From: an uncultured Sediminicola sp. | GTDB taxonomy: Bacteria > Bacteroidota > Bacteroidia > Flavobacteriales > Flavobacteriaceae | DNA length: 19,792 nucleotides | NCBI GenBank assembly: GCA_938039345.1 | Contig: CALHVB010000090.1 | Span: 1-19,792, forward strand | Reading direction: 5' to 3' | Part shown: piece by piece, positions 1 through 7,089 of the stretch | Position numbering within the stretch: position 1 is the first letter of the stretch | How the letters are laid out: every line of letters starts with the position of its first letter | Translations under genes and position numbers: made by a program | The notes under the pieces: generated by a model | Told to the model about the DNA's origin: nothing | Database searches by the model: none | Seen by the model: the letters and a program-made list of their open reading frames with translations, nothing else

Positions 1-665
1 TTGAGAATATGATACAAATTTCTAAAATAATCTCCCAGGTATCTTCCATATGTTTGAAAGAATAAATCATATTTAAATTGAATATGTTCAAGATGATCGT
101 CTGGGCTAATAGGTTTATTTAATATGCCATCGTATTTATAATCTTTAAGTTCTTTTTGAATATTATCTTTTATTAGATAATTATTATGTGTTGTTGTATT
201 AGCATTAAATAAATTTTTAAAATCATCGGATGCTAAATTCAAGAATTCTCGACCATTAACTTCAATGGGTTTAGACACTCCTTTACCTTCACTTCCTAGA
301 GCGTTATAATACTTTCTAAAAAGAAGATTAGAAGTACTAAAAGATATATTATTTTTTAAATCTTGATGTACTTTTAACATATTAAAAAATGTATTTTCAA
401 AACTTTGTTGTTCCAAGAGTTTTCTATTTAACTCAAGCTCTCGGCTTTGAGATATATAGGTCTTGTAAACTAAAATTACTGCTACAATGGAAAGTATAGT
501 TCCAAGTAATCCTCCAATGAAATCTCCATACGTTCCTAATTTTGTAAATTCTATATCTCCTAAATTAATATGACCTTTTACAAAATAAACCCATGTAGTA
601 ACAACTATAAATAGAGTTGCTACTATTCCGAAAACCCATTGATATGTTATTGTTTTATCTTTCAA
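1..665 (-). CDS. Putative phage abortive infection protein (AbiC-like), C-terminus beyond window
   Basis: The minus strand is open from 665 to the left edge (221 codons). The product has two hydrophobic segments (about residues 5-28 and 46-68), with the family-like phrase YGDFIGGLLGTILS leading into the second. A charged, coiled-coil-prone stretch follows (SQSRELELNRKLLEQQ, then FENTFFNML), then GREF, and near the edge YGRYLGDYFRNLYHIL. This order matches proteins annotated as putative phage abortive infection protein; assignment is from memory of the family. The start is TTG at 663-665: an in-frame TAA lies three codons upstream (672-674) and no in-frame ATG occurs until far inside the protein. 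It begins 37 nt after the stop of the fadN-type gene on the same strand, so read-through transcription is possible. Its presumed role is phage defence at the inner membrane; mechanism is unknown. Confidence 0.72.
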   Translation of the reverse strand, partial: MKDKTITYQWVFGIVATLFIVVTTWVYFVKGHINLGDIEFTKLGTYGDFIGGLLGTILSIVAVILVYKTYISQSRELELNRKLLEQQSFENTFFNMLKVHQDLKNNISFSTSNLLFRKYYNALGSEGKGVSKPIEVNGREFLNLASDDFKNLFNANTTTHNNYLIKDNIQKELKDYKYDGILNKPISPDDHLEHIQFKYDLFFQTYGRYLGDYFRNLYHIL

Positions 666-677
666 ATTATTTTAATA

Positions 678-699
678 CCCCCCTTCGGGGGCAAGGGGG
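678..699. repeat. C-rich/G-rich intergenic element with two alternative hairpins
   Basis: The 37-nt gap between the fadN-type gene and the AbiC-like gene holds CCCCCC-TTCG-GGGG followed by CAA and GGGGG. The C-run can pair with the first G-run through a UUCG-type tetraloop (680-691) or with the second G-run (695-699). I recall similar C/G-rich elements behind many flavobacterial genes, so it is probably a dispersed repeat; that is memory, not a search. It lacks a clear U-tract on the minus strand, so it is not a convincing terminator. Confidence 0.5.
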
Positions 700-702
700 A
701 TT

Positions 703-3108
703 CTAATTCCTTAAAGGTTTTCCTGTTTTTAACATATGCTGAATACGCTCTAGCGTTTTACGCTCTGTACATAGCGATAAAAATGCCTCGCGTTCTATAT
801 CTAATAAATATTGTTCTGTTACCAGTGTTGGCTCGGATAAATCGCCACCTGCCATTACATAGGCTAGTTTATTGGCTATCTTTTTATCGTGTTCACTTAT
901 ATAATTACTTGCTTCCATAGCATCTGTTCCTACTAAGAACATTCCTAAAGCTTGTTTTCCTAAAACTCTAACATCTTTGCGCTTAACAGGTTGTGTATAT
1001 CCTGCTTCTGCCATTAATTTAGCATGCGCTTTTGCTGTTGCTATTTGGCGGTCTTTGTTAACAACTACAATATCTTTTCCTTTTTGAAGAATTCCTAAAT
1101 CATAGGCTTCATAGGCAGATGTTGATACTTTTGCCATTCCTATAGTTAAAAAGTATTCTTGTAATACATTTAATTCTACATCTCCTTTAAAGAAATTATC
1201 ACTAGCTCTTAATGACATTTCTTTAGAACCACCACCTCCAGGAATTACACCAACTCCAAATTCTACCAATCCTATATATGTTTCTGCTGCTGCAACTACT
1301 TTATCTGCATGTAAGGATAGTTCGCAACCACCACCTAATGTCATTCCGTGTGGGGCAGAAATAGTTGGTATGGCAGAATATCGCATGCGCATCATGGTAT
1401 CTTGAAACATTTTAATAGCCATATTTAGCTCATCATATTCTTGCTCCACCGCCATCATAAATATCATTCCGATATTAGCTCCTACAGAGAAATTAGCTGC
1501 TTGGTTTCCAACAACTAAACCTTGATAGTTTTTTTCTGCTAAATCAATAGCTTTATTTAATCCTGCTAAAACATCACCACCAATAGTGTTCATTTTAGAC
1601 TGAAATTCAACATTTAGAATACCATCTCCTAAATCTTCTATAACTACGCCACTGTTTTTAAATACTTCTTTTGATTTACGAATATTATCTAGAATAATAA
1701 ATGCATCTTGCCCGGGTATTTTTTCTGTTGCTTTTTTAGGAATGTCATAAAAATAACTAGCACCATCTTTTACAGCATAAAAAGAATCATGACCAGAGGC
1801 AAGCATTTCTGTAACCCAAGCTGCTGGTTTTTCTCCTTCATCTTTCATTATCTGTATTCCTTCTTTAACACCGATAGCATCCCATATTTGGAAAGGACCA
1901 TGTTCCCATCCAAAACCAGCTTTCATGGCATCATCTATTTTGTAAAACTCATCTGTTATTTCTGGAACTCTATGAGATACATAAGCAAATAAAGCAGCAA
2001 AATTTTTTCTGTAAAATTCGCCAGCTTTATCTTTACCATTTACTAATACTTTAAATCTATCTACAACTTTGTCTATTGTTTTTGTTAGCTCTAAAGTGGC
2101 AAATTTGGCTCTTTTTTTAGCACGATAATCCATCGTATCTAAATCTAGCGTTAGTATTTCGCTCTTACCATTATCTCCTTTAACTTTTTTGTAAAAACCT
2201 TGTCCTGTTTTACTTCCTAACCATTTATTAGTTACCATGGTTTTAATAAATTCTGGTAATTGAAACAATTCTAGCTTTTCGTCTTCTTTACAATTATCGT
2301 AAATTCCATTTGCGACATGTACTAAAGTATCTAAACCAACAACATCTACTGTTCTAAAAGTGGCAGACTTTGGTCGGCCAATTACTGGACCTGTTAATTT
2401 ATCTACCTCTTCTACTGTCATTCCTAACTCTTTTACTGTATAAAAAAGGCTTTGTATACTAAATATACCTATTCTATTTCCTATAAAAGCAGGAGTATCT
2501 TTTGCTATAACAGATGTTTTTCCTAAAAACTGCTCTCCATAACTATTTAAAAAATCTAAAACCTCTGGAGATGTTTTTGGTCCTGGAATTATTTCGAATA
2601 ATTTTAAATATCTGGCAGGATTAAAAAAGTGCGTTCCACAGAAATGTTTCTGAAAATCTTCACTTCTTCCTTCATTCATAAACTTTATAGGAATACCAGA
2701 TGTGTTAGATGTAATTAAAGTTCCTGGCGTTCTATGTTTTTCTACATTCTCAAAAACTTTCTGTTTTATATCTAATCGCTCTACAACAACTTCAATAATC
2801 CAATCTACATGGGCTATTTTAGAAATATCGTCTTCCAAATTACCCGTACTTATTCTAGAAGCAAATTTTTGATTGTAAATAGGTGAGGGTTTAGATTTTA
2901 AGGCTTTATGAAGCGAATCGTTAACCAATCTATTTTTAACTATTTTATCATTTAGTGTTAGCCCTTTTGCTTTTTCTTTATCATTTAATTCTCTAGGAAT
3001 AATATCTAACAAAAGTACTTCTACACCAATATTAGCAAAATGACAGGCAATGCCACTACCCATAATACCTGAGCCAATTACTGCTATTTTTTTTATATGT
3101 TTATTCAT
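703..3108 (-). CDS. fadN: FadN-type 3-hydroxyacyl-CoA dehydrogenase / enoyl-CoA hydratase
   Basis: This 801-aa bifunctional beta-oxidation enzyme should hydrate trans-2-enoyl-CoA and oxidise the resulting 3-hydroxyacyl-CoA with NAD+ in the cytoplasm. The dehydrogenase comes first, as in FadN/YusL and opposite to E. coli FadB. The Rossmann motif is G12-S-G14-I-M-G17. The catalytic pair is H160 (in GTHFFNP) and E172, the 12-residue spacing known for these dehydrogenases. A 3HCDH C-terminal domain follows to about residue 310. The crotonase domain spans about 485-680, with an oxyanion loop near ANFSVGANI and the two acids E596 (GGGCE) and E616 (VEFGVGVIPGG), 20 apart as in FadB. It starts 17 nt after marR and is surely cotranscribed. 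A thiolase partner normally follows in flavobacteria but is not seen before the left edge. Confidence 0.95.
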   Translation of the reverse strand: MNKHIKKIAVIGSGIMGSGIACHFANIGVEVLLLDIIPRELNDKEKAKGLTLNDKIVKNRLVNDSLHKALKSKPSPIYNQKFASRISTGNLEDDISKIAHVDWIIEVVVERLDIKQKVFENVEKHRTPGTLITSNTSGIPIKFMNEGRSEDFQKHFCGTHFFNPARYLKLFEIIPGPKTSPEVLDFLNSYGEQFLGKTSVIAKDTPAFIGNRIGIFSIQSLFYTVKELGMTVEEVDKLTGPVIGRPKSATFRTVDVVGLDTLVHVANGIYDNCKEDEKLELFQLPEFIKTMVTNKWLGSKTGQGFYKKVKGDNGKSEILTLDLDTMDYRAKKRAKFATLELTKTIDKVVDRFKVLVNGKDKAGEFYRKNFAALFAYVSHRVPEITDEFYKIDDAMKAGFGWEHGPFQIWDAIGVKEGIQIMKDEGEKPAAWVTEMLASGHDSFYAVKDGASYFYDIPKKATEKIPGQDAFIILDNIRKSKEVFKNSGVVIEDLGDGILNVEFQSKMNTIGGDVLAGLNKAIDLAEKNYQGLVVGNQAANFSVGANIGMIFMMAVEQEYDELNMAIKMFQDTMMRMRYSAIPTISAPHGMTLGGGCELSLHADKVVAAAETYIGLVEFGVGVIPGGGGSKEMSLRASDNFFKGDVELNVLQEYFLTIGMAKVSTSAYEAYDLGILQKGKDIVVVNKDRQIATAKAHAKLMAEAGYTQPVKRKDVRVLGKQALGMFLVGTDAMEASNYISEHDKKIANKLAYVMAGGDLSEPTLVTEQYLLDIEREAFLSLCTERKTLERIQHMLKTGKPLRN

Positions 3109-3125
3109 TAGCTATGTTCTAAGAA

Positions 3126-3572
3126 TTAATTATTATGTCTTTTGTATATTTTCTTTTCTAAAATCATTTTATTAATCGTTTCTGTAACCTCGAAAAAATG
3201 ATTTAATTTTTCTTCAGAAATATTATCTTTTAATGTGTTATTAAATTTTAATACAGCTTCTTTTGATAAATTTCGTCTGTCTAATCCCAATGTAGTTAGA
3301 TGTATTAATACACCTCTACCATCATTAGGGTTTGGTCTACGTTCTATAAAACCTTTCTCTTCCATACGTTTTAGAATTCTAGACAAGCTTGTAGCTTCCA
3401 TTCCCATTTTTGGACCTAAAGCGGTAGATGGCGTACCTGTTTTTGGGTCTATACTTAATAAAGTAAAGCCAATTGCCATTGTACTCTTAAAATGTTTAGC
3501 TTCTTCGTTATACATTTTAGATACTGCCTGCCACGTTGTTCTTAACGCATAATCTACTGTTATCTCCTTCAT
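3126..3572 (-). CDS. MarR-family transcriptional regulator
   Basis: A 148-aa winged-helix repressor. The helix-turn-helix occupies about residues 52-74 (SLSRILKRMEEKGFIER) and the wing about 79-93, with the typical DGRG turn (NPNDGRGVLIHLT). MarR proteins bind palindromic operators as dimers and usually release them on binding an aromatic or acyl ligand. Lying between an acyl-CoA ligase and fadN, this one likely senses fatty acids or acyl-CoA; that is inference. The frame stays open to a TTG at 3596, but I chose the ATG at 3572 because the TTG lies inside the predicted -7 box (TATATTTG, 3594-3601). The ATG lies about 15 nt after the expected transcription start. The gene probably represses itself and fadN through the palindrome at 3600-3637. 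Confidence 0.92.
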   Translation of the reverse strand: MKEITVDYALRTTWQAVSKMYNEEAKHFKSTMAIGFTLLSIDPKTGTPSTALGPKMGMEATSLSRILKRMEEKGFIERRPNPNDGRGVLIHLTTLGLDRRNLSKEAVLKFNNTLKDNISEEKLNHFFEVTETINKMILEKKIYKRHNN

Positions 3573-3580
3573 TCTATAAA

Positions 3581-3596
3581 TTGGTATGGTTACCAA
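3581..3596. promoter_or_regulatory. Small inverted repeat TTGGTA-N4-TACCAA at marR transcription start
   Basis: Perfect 6-bp arms with a 4-nt spacer overlap the end of the predicted -7 box and the expected transcription start of marR. It may be a second operator half or chance; it is distinct in sequence from the large palindrome beside it. Confidence 0.35.
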
Positions 3597-3601
3597 ATAT
3601 A
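3594..3601 (-). promoter_or_regulatory. Bacteroidetes -7 promoter box for marR-fadN
   Basis: On the minus strand the box reads TATATTTG, an exact match to TAnnTTTG, the -7 element of the Bacteroidetes primary sigma factor. It predicts a start near 3587 and a leader of about 15 nt before the marR ATG at 3572. No clear -33 TTG is visible; that position falls inside the palindrome. Confidence 0.6.
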
Positions 3602-3637
3602 ATAAAATATATTATGCATGCATAATATATTTTATTA
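3600..3637. promoter_or_regulatory. 38-bp perfect palindrome, candidate MarR operator
   Basis: The two 19-nt halves are exact reverse complements with no spacer. The centre reads TTATGCATGCATAA, between positions 3618 and 3619. It occupies the -33 zone of the marR-fadN promoter and touches the -7 box, so a bound dimer would block polymerase. MarR operators are usually 16-20 bp, so the central part is the likely core. It also lies just after the acyl-CoA ligase stop, so part of it could act as a hairpin in that transcript. Confidence 0.7.
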
Positions 3638-3673
3638 AAAAAACACCTTAGTTAATTTATATTTTAAATTTTT

Positions 3674-5443
3674 TTAGTGGTTGTAAATAGAGTTATAAAG
3701 GTTTTGGTATATAGATTTTACTATTTTTCTTTTTAATTTCATAGTAGGCGTAAGGTGACCTGCTTCTATACTCCAAACGTCCGATGTTAAACGAAACTGT
3801 TTTACTTTTTCCCATTTAGCAAAAATCTCATTGGCAATATCTACTTGTTGCTGAAATTTTTGAAGTACTTTTTCGTTGGATATTAGCTCATTATTATCCT
3901 TAAATGTTATTCCTTTTTTCTTTGCCCAACGTTTAAGATGATCAAAATCTGGTTGTATAATTGCAGCAGGCATTTTTTCTCCTTCACCAACAACCATTAA
4001 CTGTTCTATAAAAGAAGATTCTTTAAACTTATTTTCTATTAATTGAGGTGCTACATATTTACCTCCAGATGTTTTAAAGATTTCTTTTTTTCTGTCTGTT
4101 ATTTTTAAAAAACCTTCTTCATCTATTTTACCAATATCTCCTGTATGAAAATAACCACCTTTTAAAACTTCTGCTGTTTTTTCTGGGTCTTTATAATAAC
4201 CTATCATTACTTGCGGTCCTTTTACACATATTTCTCCGTCATCAGCAATTTTTACTTCTGTATGTTCTAAAAGTTTACCAACAGTTCCTATTTTAAATCC
4301 ACCGTTTCTCATATCATTAACGGAAATAACAGGTGATGTTTCTGTAAGTCCGTAGCCTTCCATAACACCAAAACCAGCAGCATTAAAAATACGAGCCAAT
4401 CTAGGTTGTAGGGCAGCACTACCAGATGCCATTACAGATAAATTGCCTCCTAAACCTTCTTTCCATTTACTAAATATTAGTTTGCGTGCTAAGGCTAGCT
4501 TTTGTTCATACCACCAGCCATTTTCTCTGTAAGGTTTATAAGCTAGACCTACTTTTACTGCCCAGAAAAACAATCCTTTTTTAATACCCGATAGCGAATT
4601 TCCTTTAGCTATAATTTTATCGTATACTTTCTCTAATAAGCGAGGAACAGCCGTCATTACATGCGGTTTTGCTTCTTTAGCATAATCACTTATCTGGTCT
4701 AAAGGCGCATAATAAATACTTGCTCCGCAGTATTGATATAAATAAATTAGCATACGTTCATACACATGACAAAGAGGTAAAAAGCTTAGTGCTACAGAAT
4801 TTCCATATTCAATAGGTATTCGCTTAAAACTACCCAATGCATTACTTACCAAGTTTTTATGAGAAAGCATAACTCCTTTAGGCTTGCCTGTAGTACCCGA
4901 TGTGTAAATAATAGTGGCTAAGTCTTCTGTTTTAACATTAGCTTTTAATTGTTCAACTTCATCTTGGTTGCTATCATCCTTTCCTAATTCTAAAACTTCA
5001 TTCCAATTTTTACATTCGTTTACTTCATCAAAAGAATAGATTTCTATTAAGCTGGGTATTTTAGTTTTTACTGCTTTTACTTTAGCATATACTTCTGAAC
5101 AAGAAACAAAGCAATATTTAGCTTCTGAATGGTTTAATACATATGCATAGTCTTCTTCTGATATGGTAGGGTATATGGGTACATTTTGTGCTCCTAATTG
5201 TAAAATTCCTATATCCATGATGTTCCACTCTGTACGGTTACTCATAGATATTACAGCAATTTTATCATTAGGTTTTACACCAAGCCTTAAAAGTGCTCTA
5301 CTAATTGTATTTGCCTTATTAATATATTCCTGAGTAGATGTTTTTACCCACTCGCCATTATATTTAGTAGCTAAGGCTTCTTTAAGGTTGTATTTTTCTA
5401 ATTGATAGTAGGGAAAATCAAATAATCGGGAAATTTCTAGCAT
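3674..5443 (-). CDS. Long-chain acyl-CoA ligase (AMP-dependent synthetase)
   Basis: This 589-aa enzyme of the adenylate-forming (ANL) family should activate fatty acids to acyl-CoA with ATP and CoA, feeding the fadN-type enzyme next door. Motifs in order are the phosphate-binding loop IIYTSGTTGKPKG (178-190), GYGLTETSP (363-371), YFHTGDIG (431-438) and the hinge/CoA segment DRKKEIFKTSGGKYVAP (450-466). The length and the inserted region of about 290-335 (GLFFWAVKVGL and following) are typical of the long-chain FadD15/ACSL-like branch rather than of acetyl-CoA synthetase. It has its own leader and lies upstream of marR on the same strand; the marR operator lies in the 101-nt gap between them. 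Substrate chain length cannot be read from the sequence. Confidence 0.93.
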   Translation of the reverse strand: MLEISRLFDFPYYQLEKYNLKEALATKYNGEWVKTSTQEYINKANTISRALLRLGVKPNDKIAVISMSNRTEWNIMDIGILQLGAQNVPIYPTISEEDYAYVLNHSEAKYCFVSCSEVYAKVKAVKTKIPSLIEIYSFDEVNECKNWNEVLELGKDDSNQDEVEQLKANVKTEDLATIIYTSGTTGKPKGVMLSHKNLVSNALGSFKRIPIEYGNSVALSFLPLCHVYERMLIYLYQYCGASIYYAPLDQISDYAKEAKPHVMTAVPRLLEKVYDKIIAKGNSLSGIKKGLFFWAVKVGLAYKPYRENGWWYEQKLALARKLIFSKWKEGLGGNLSVMASGSAALQPRLARIFNAAGFGVMEGYGLTETSPVISVNDMRNGGFKIGTVGKLLEHTEVKIADDGEICVKGPQVMIGYYKDPEKTAEVLKGGYFHTGDIGKIDEEGFLKITDRKKEIFKTSGGKYVAPQLIENKFKESSFIEQLMVVGEGEKMPAAIIQPDFDHLKRWAKKKGITFKDNNELISNEKVLQKFQQQVDIANEIFAKWEKVKQFRLTSDVWSIEAGHLTPTMKLKRKIVKSIYQNLYNSIYNH

Positions 5444-5464
5444 AATTCATAATTCAGGTATATG

Positions 5465-5472
5465 CAAATTAA
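5465..5472 (-). promoter_or_regulatory. Possible -7 box of the acyl-CoA ligase gene
   Basis: On the minus strand TTAATTTG matches TAnnTTTG at all fixed positions but one. It would start transcription about 15 nt before the ATG at 5443, the same geometry as at marR and rsmB. No -33 TTG is evident. Confidence 0.35.
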
Positions 5473-5639
5473 GAAAAGGAAATGGTTTTATAAAATGGAA
5501 TTCATAAAAAATTATATTATTGATTGAATATTATTTAATATATATGGAGTTTTAATCTAATTTAGAAAGTGCATCTATATCTCCATTAATAGCTTTAATA
5601 TAATTTTATAAACCTTTCATTTGACATAATTTAGGCTAA

Positions 5640-5858
5640 TTAATCTGCTAATACCATGCAACTGAAGCCATTATTTTCTACCAAGCTAATTACATCATTT
5701 TCCTTTAAATTTTCCTCAGCTTCAATTCGTAATACATTATCTATATCTTCGGTATCTACAGACCAATTAGATATGCCAACATGATTATTAAAAGTAGGCG
5801 CTATAGTTTTTACTTTCTTTTTTGTTTTAATATTGGTTTTAAATAATAATAAATTCAT
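5640..5858 (-). CDS. Small HMA-fold-like protein, function unknown
   Basis: A 72-aa protein whose strand/helix alternation looks like the heavy-metal-associated ferredoxin-like fold. It opens with MNLLLFKTNIKT, has a middle strand IDNVLRIEA, and closes with NDVISLVENNGFSCMVL. It lacks the metal-binding CxxC of copper chaperones; the only cysteine is near the end (FSCMV). I recall similar small proteins in flavobacteria annotated as hypothetical or HMA-like. It starts 2 nt after the membrane protein gene and is the last gene of the sigma-factor operon. Any role in sensing or membrane stress is inference from that context only. Confidence 0.7.
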   Translation of the reverse strand: MNLLLFKTNIKTKKKVKTIAPTFNNHVGISNWSVDTEDIDNVLRIEAEENLKENDVISLVENNGFSCMVLAD

Positions 5859-5860
5859 AC

Positions 5861-6259
5861 TTATTCTTCTGTTGTGTTAGTATCGTTATTTAAGCGTTCT
5901 AAGTATTTTTTATAGGCTATATCTCCTTCTTCTTCCCAGAACTTATCGTAGTGTTTCCATTTAGAGAATTTACCTTTAGAATCATCTTTGTATTTAGAAT
6001 CCTTACTATTACGACTACCACTATTACAATCTCCCATACTCCCGAGTAAAATTTTAAATAATACAAATACCCCAACGGCTTGCCAATAGGAAAGTAGAGG
6101 TAAACCAAAAATTTCTGGCATTAGCCAATTCCATAACCACATAATTATAAAACCAAAAAGAATAGCTAAGCCAACTATAAAAATGGTTCCAAAAATTATA
6201 ATACCTGCTATTTCTCCCGCAGATTTTCCTCTCATTTTATGTTTTAAAAAATTTGTCAT
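5861..6259 (-). CDS. Small membrane protein of ECF sigma operon
   Basis: A 132-aa protein with two hydrophobic segments (about residues 16-48 and 55-74). A conserved-looking WNWLMPEIFGLPLLSYWQA joins them, and the hydrophilic charged tail is rich in Lys, Ser and acidic residues. This family commonly sits directly behind an ECF sigma gene in Bacteroidetes; no function is known to me. The position, 11 nt behind the sigma gene, would fit an anti-sigma factor or membrane sensor, but no known anti-sigma motif such as the ZAS zinc site is visible. The tail contains a low-complexity stretch (GDCNSGSRNSKDSKYKD). Confidence 0.8.
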   Translation of the reverse strand: MTNFLKHKMRGKSAGEIAGIIIFGTIFIVGLAILFGFIIMWLWNWLMPEIFGLPLLSYWQAVGVFVLFKILLGSMGDCNSGSRNSKDSKYKDDSKGKFSKWKHYDKFWEEEGDIAYKKYLERLNNDTNTTEE

Positions 6260-6270
6260 ATTCTATTTTT

Positions 6271-6810
6271 TTAATTAATGTTTTTTTTCGTTTCTAATTT
6301 TTTGTATAACATAGAGATTGCCCTATGTCTTCTAGACATTAAAGTTCCTATGGAAATTCCTGTTTCGGAGGCTATTTCTTTATACGTATAACCTTCAAAA
6401 TCTATAGCAATGATAATATCTCTGTAAACTGGTTTTAGACTTAAAATGGTAAGCTTTAATTCTTTCTTTAATTGCTCAGAATAGCCTATTTCAGAATTAT
6501 CATATAAAACTTCTGTAAATGCTATTAATTTAGCTTCACTCTCTTCTATACTGTTGTAAGTATGTTTTTTGCTCCGTAATACATCTATAATTTTATTTTT
6601 TATAGAATGATAAACAAAACCAGCAACATTGTTAATAGGAGAGTACCTGTCTGCACCTGTAAATAATTTTAATGCTACATCTTGGATAATATCTTCCGCA
6701 TCTCTATTTGCGCTGTCCTTTATCCTTGTGGTAACATAAGCCTTTAACGATTGGTATTCCCTACCAAAAAACTCTTTCAGCTTTTTATTATTATCAGATT
6801 CTAAAGTCAT
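6271..6810 (-). CDS. ECF-type RNA polymerase sigma factor
   Basis: A 179-aa sigma-70-family protein with only regions 2 and 4. Region 2 spans about 17-82 with the core-binding DAEDIIQDVALKLF (38-50) and a -10-recognition stretch FVYHSIKNKIIDVLRSKK. Region 4 spans about 118-172, with the helix-turn-helix YKEIASETGISIGTLMSRRHRAISML that reads the -35 element. It leads a three-gene operon with the two small proteins downstream (gaps 11 and 2 nt). An ECF-like promoter lies 36-60 nt ahead of its start, so it probably activates itself. Its stimulus cannot be told from the sequence. Confidence 0.92.
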   Translation of the reverse strand: MTLESDNNKKLKEFFGREYQSLKAYVTTRIKDSANRDAEDIIQDVALKLFTGADRYSPINNVAGFVYHSIKNKIIDVLRSKKHTYNSIEESEAKLIAFTEVLYDNSEIGYSEQLKKELKLTILSLKPVYRDIIIAIDFEGYTYKEIASETGISIGTLMSRRHRAISMLYKKLETKKNIN

Positions 6811-6845
6811 TTAAACACCTAATTTAATCGGCTTTCAATTATAAA

Positions 6846-6870
6846 GACGTGGGTATTTAAATGTATTGCA
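6846..6870 (-). promoter_or_regulatory. Candidate ECF sigma promoter (autoregulation)
   Basis: On the minus strand TGCAATA (6870-6864) is followed after 14 nt by CGTC (6849-6846). CGTC is the -10 core read by many ECF sigma factors, and a GCAA/GAAC-like -35 at this spacing fits the class. No TAnnTTTG box is seen in the leader, which favours control by the encoded sigma factor itself. Confidence 0.45.
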
Positions 6871-7030
6871 TTTTTTTGAAATATTTTTTAGTCCTTAAAA
6901 TTATTTTAGAAGTTTATGGGGTATTTATGGCCTTTATTTTGCCTAAAATATAGATGTAGTATATAATATGGTATTACTATGGAACAAATAATTGTACGGA
7001 ATGTATATATACGATGTGTTATAGAATAGT

Positions 7031-7056
7031 TTTTAAAAGTAGCAGCGCTTTTAAAA
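7031..7056. terminator. Inverted repeat downstream of EamA gene
   Basis: The arms TTTTAAAAG (7031-7039) and CTTTTAAAA (7048-7056) are perfect 9-bp inverted repeats around an 8-nt loop, 34 nt after the transporter stop. The stem is almost all A/T, so strength is uncertain, but the symmetric T/A flanks would suit a weak bidirectional terminator between this gene and the sigma operon. Confidence 0.4.
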
Positions 7057-7089
7057 TTATAAATACAATTGCTTGCAATATTATATTAA

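Noticed and set aside
639..920. Plus-strand open frame of 93 codons
   Set aside because: It runs opposite to the fadN coding end and the AbiC-like start, has no family features and is a shadow of those genes.
1708..1992. Plus-strand open frame inside fadN
   Set aside because: It is fully antisense to the conserved FadN protein; the composition is that of a reverse-strand shadow.
3573..3596. Upstream TTG start adding 8 residues to MarR
   Set aside because: The TTG lies in the predicted -7 box, and the added residues do not look like a MarR N-terminus.
5917..6108. 63-codon minus-strand frame inside the small membrane protein gene
   Set aside because: It overlaps a better-supported frame that is in tight operon spacing with its neighbours; the peptide shows no protein-like pattern.
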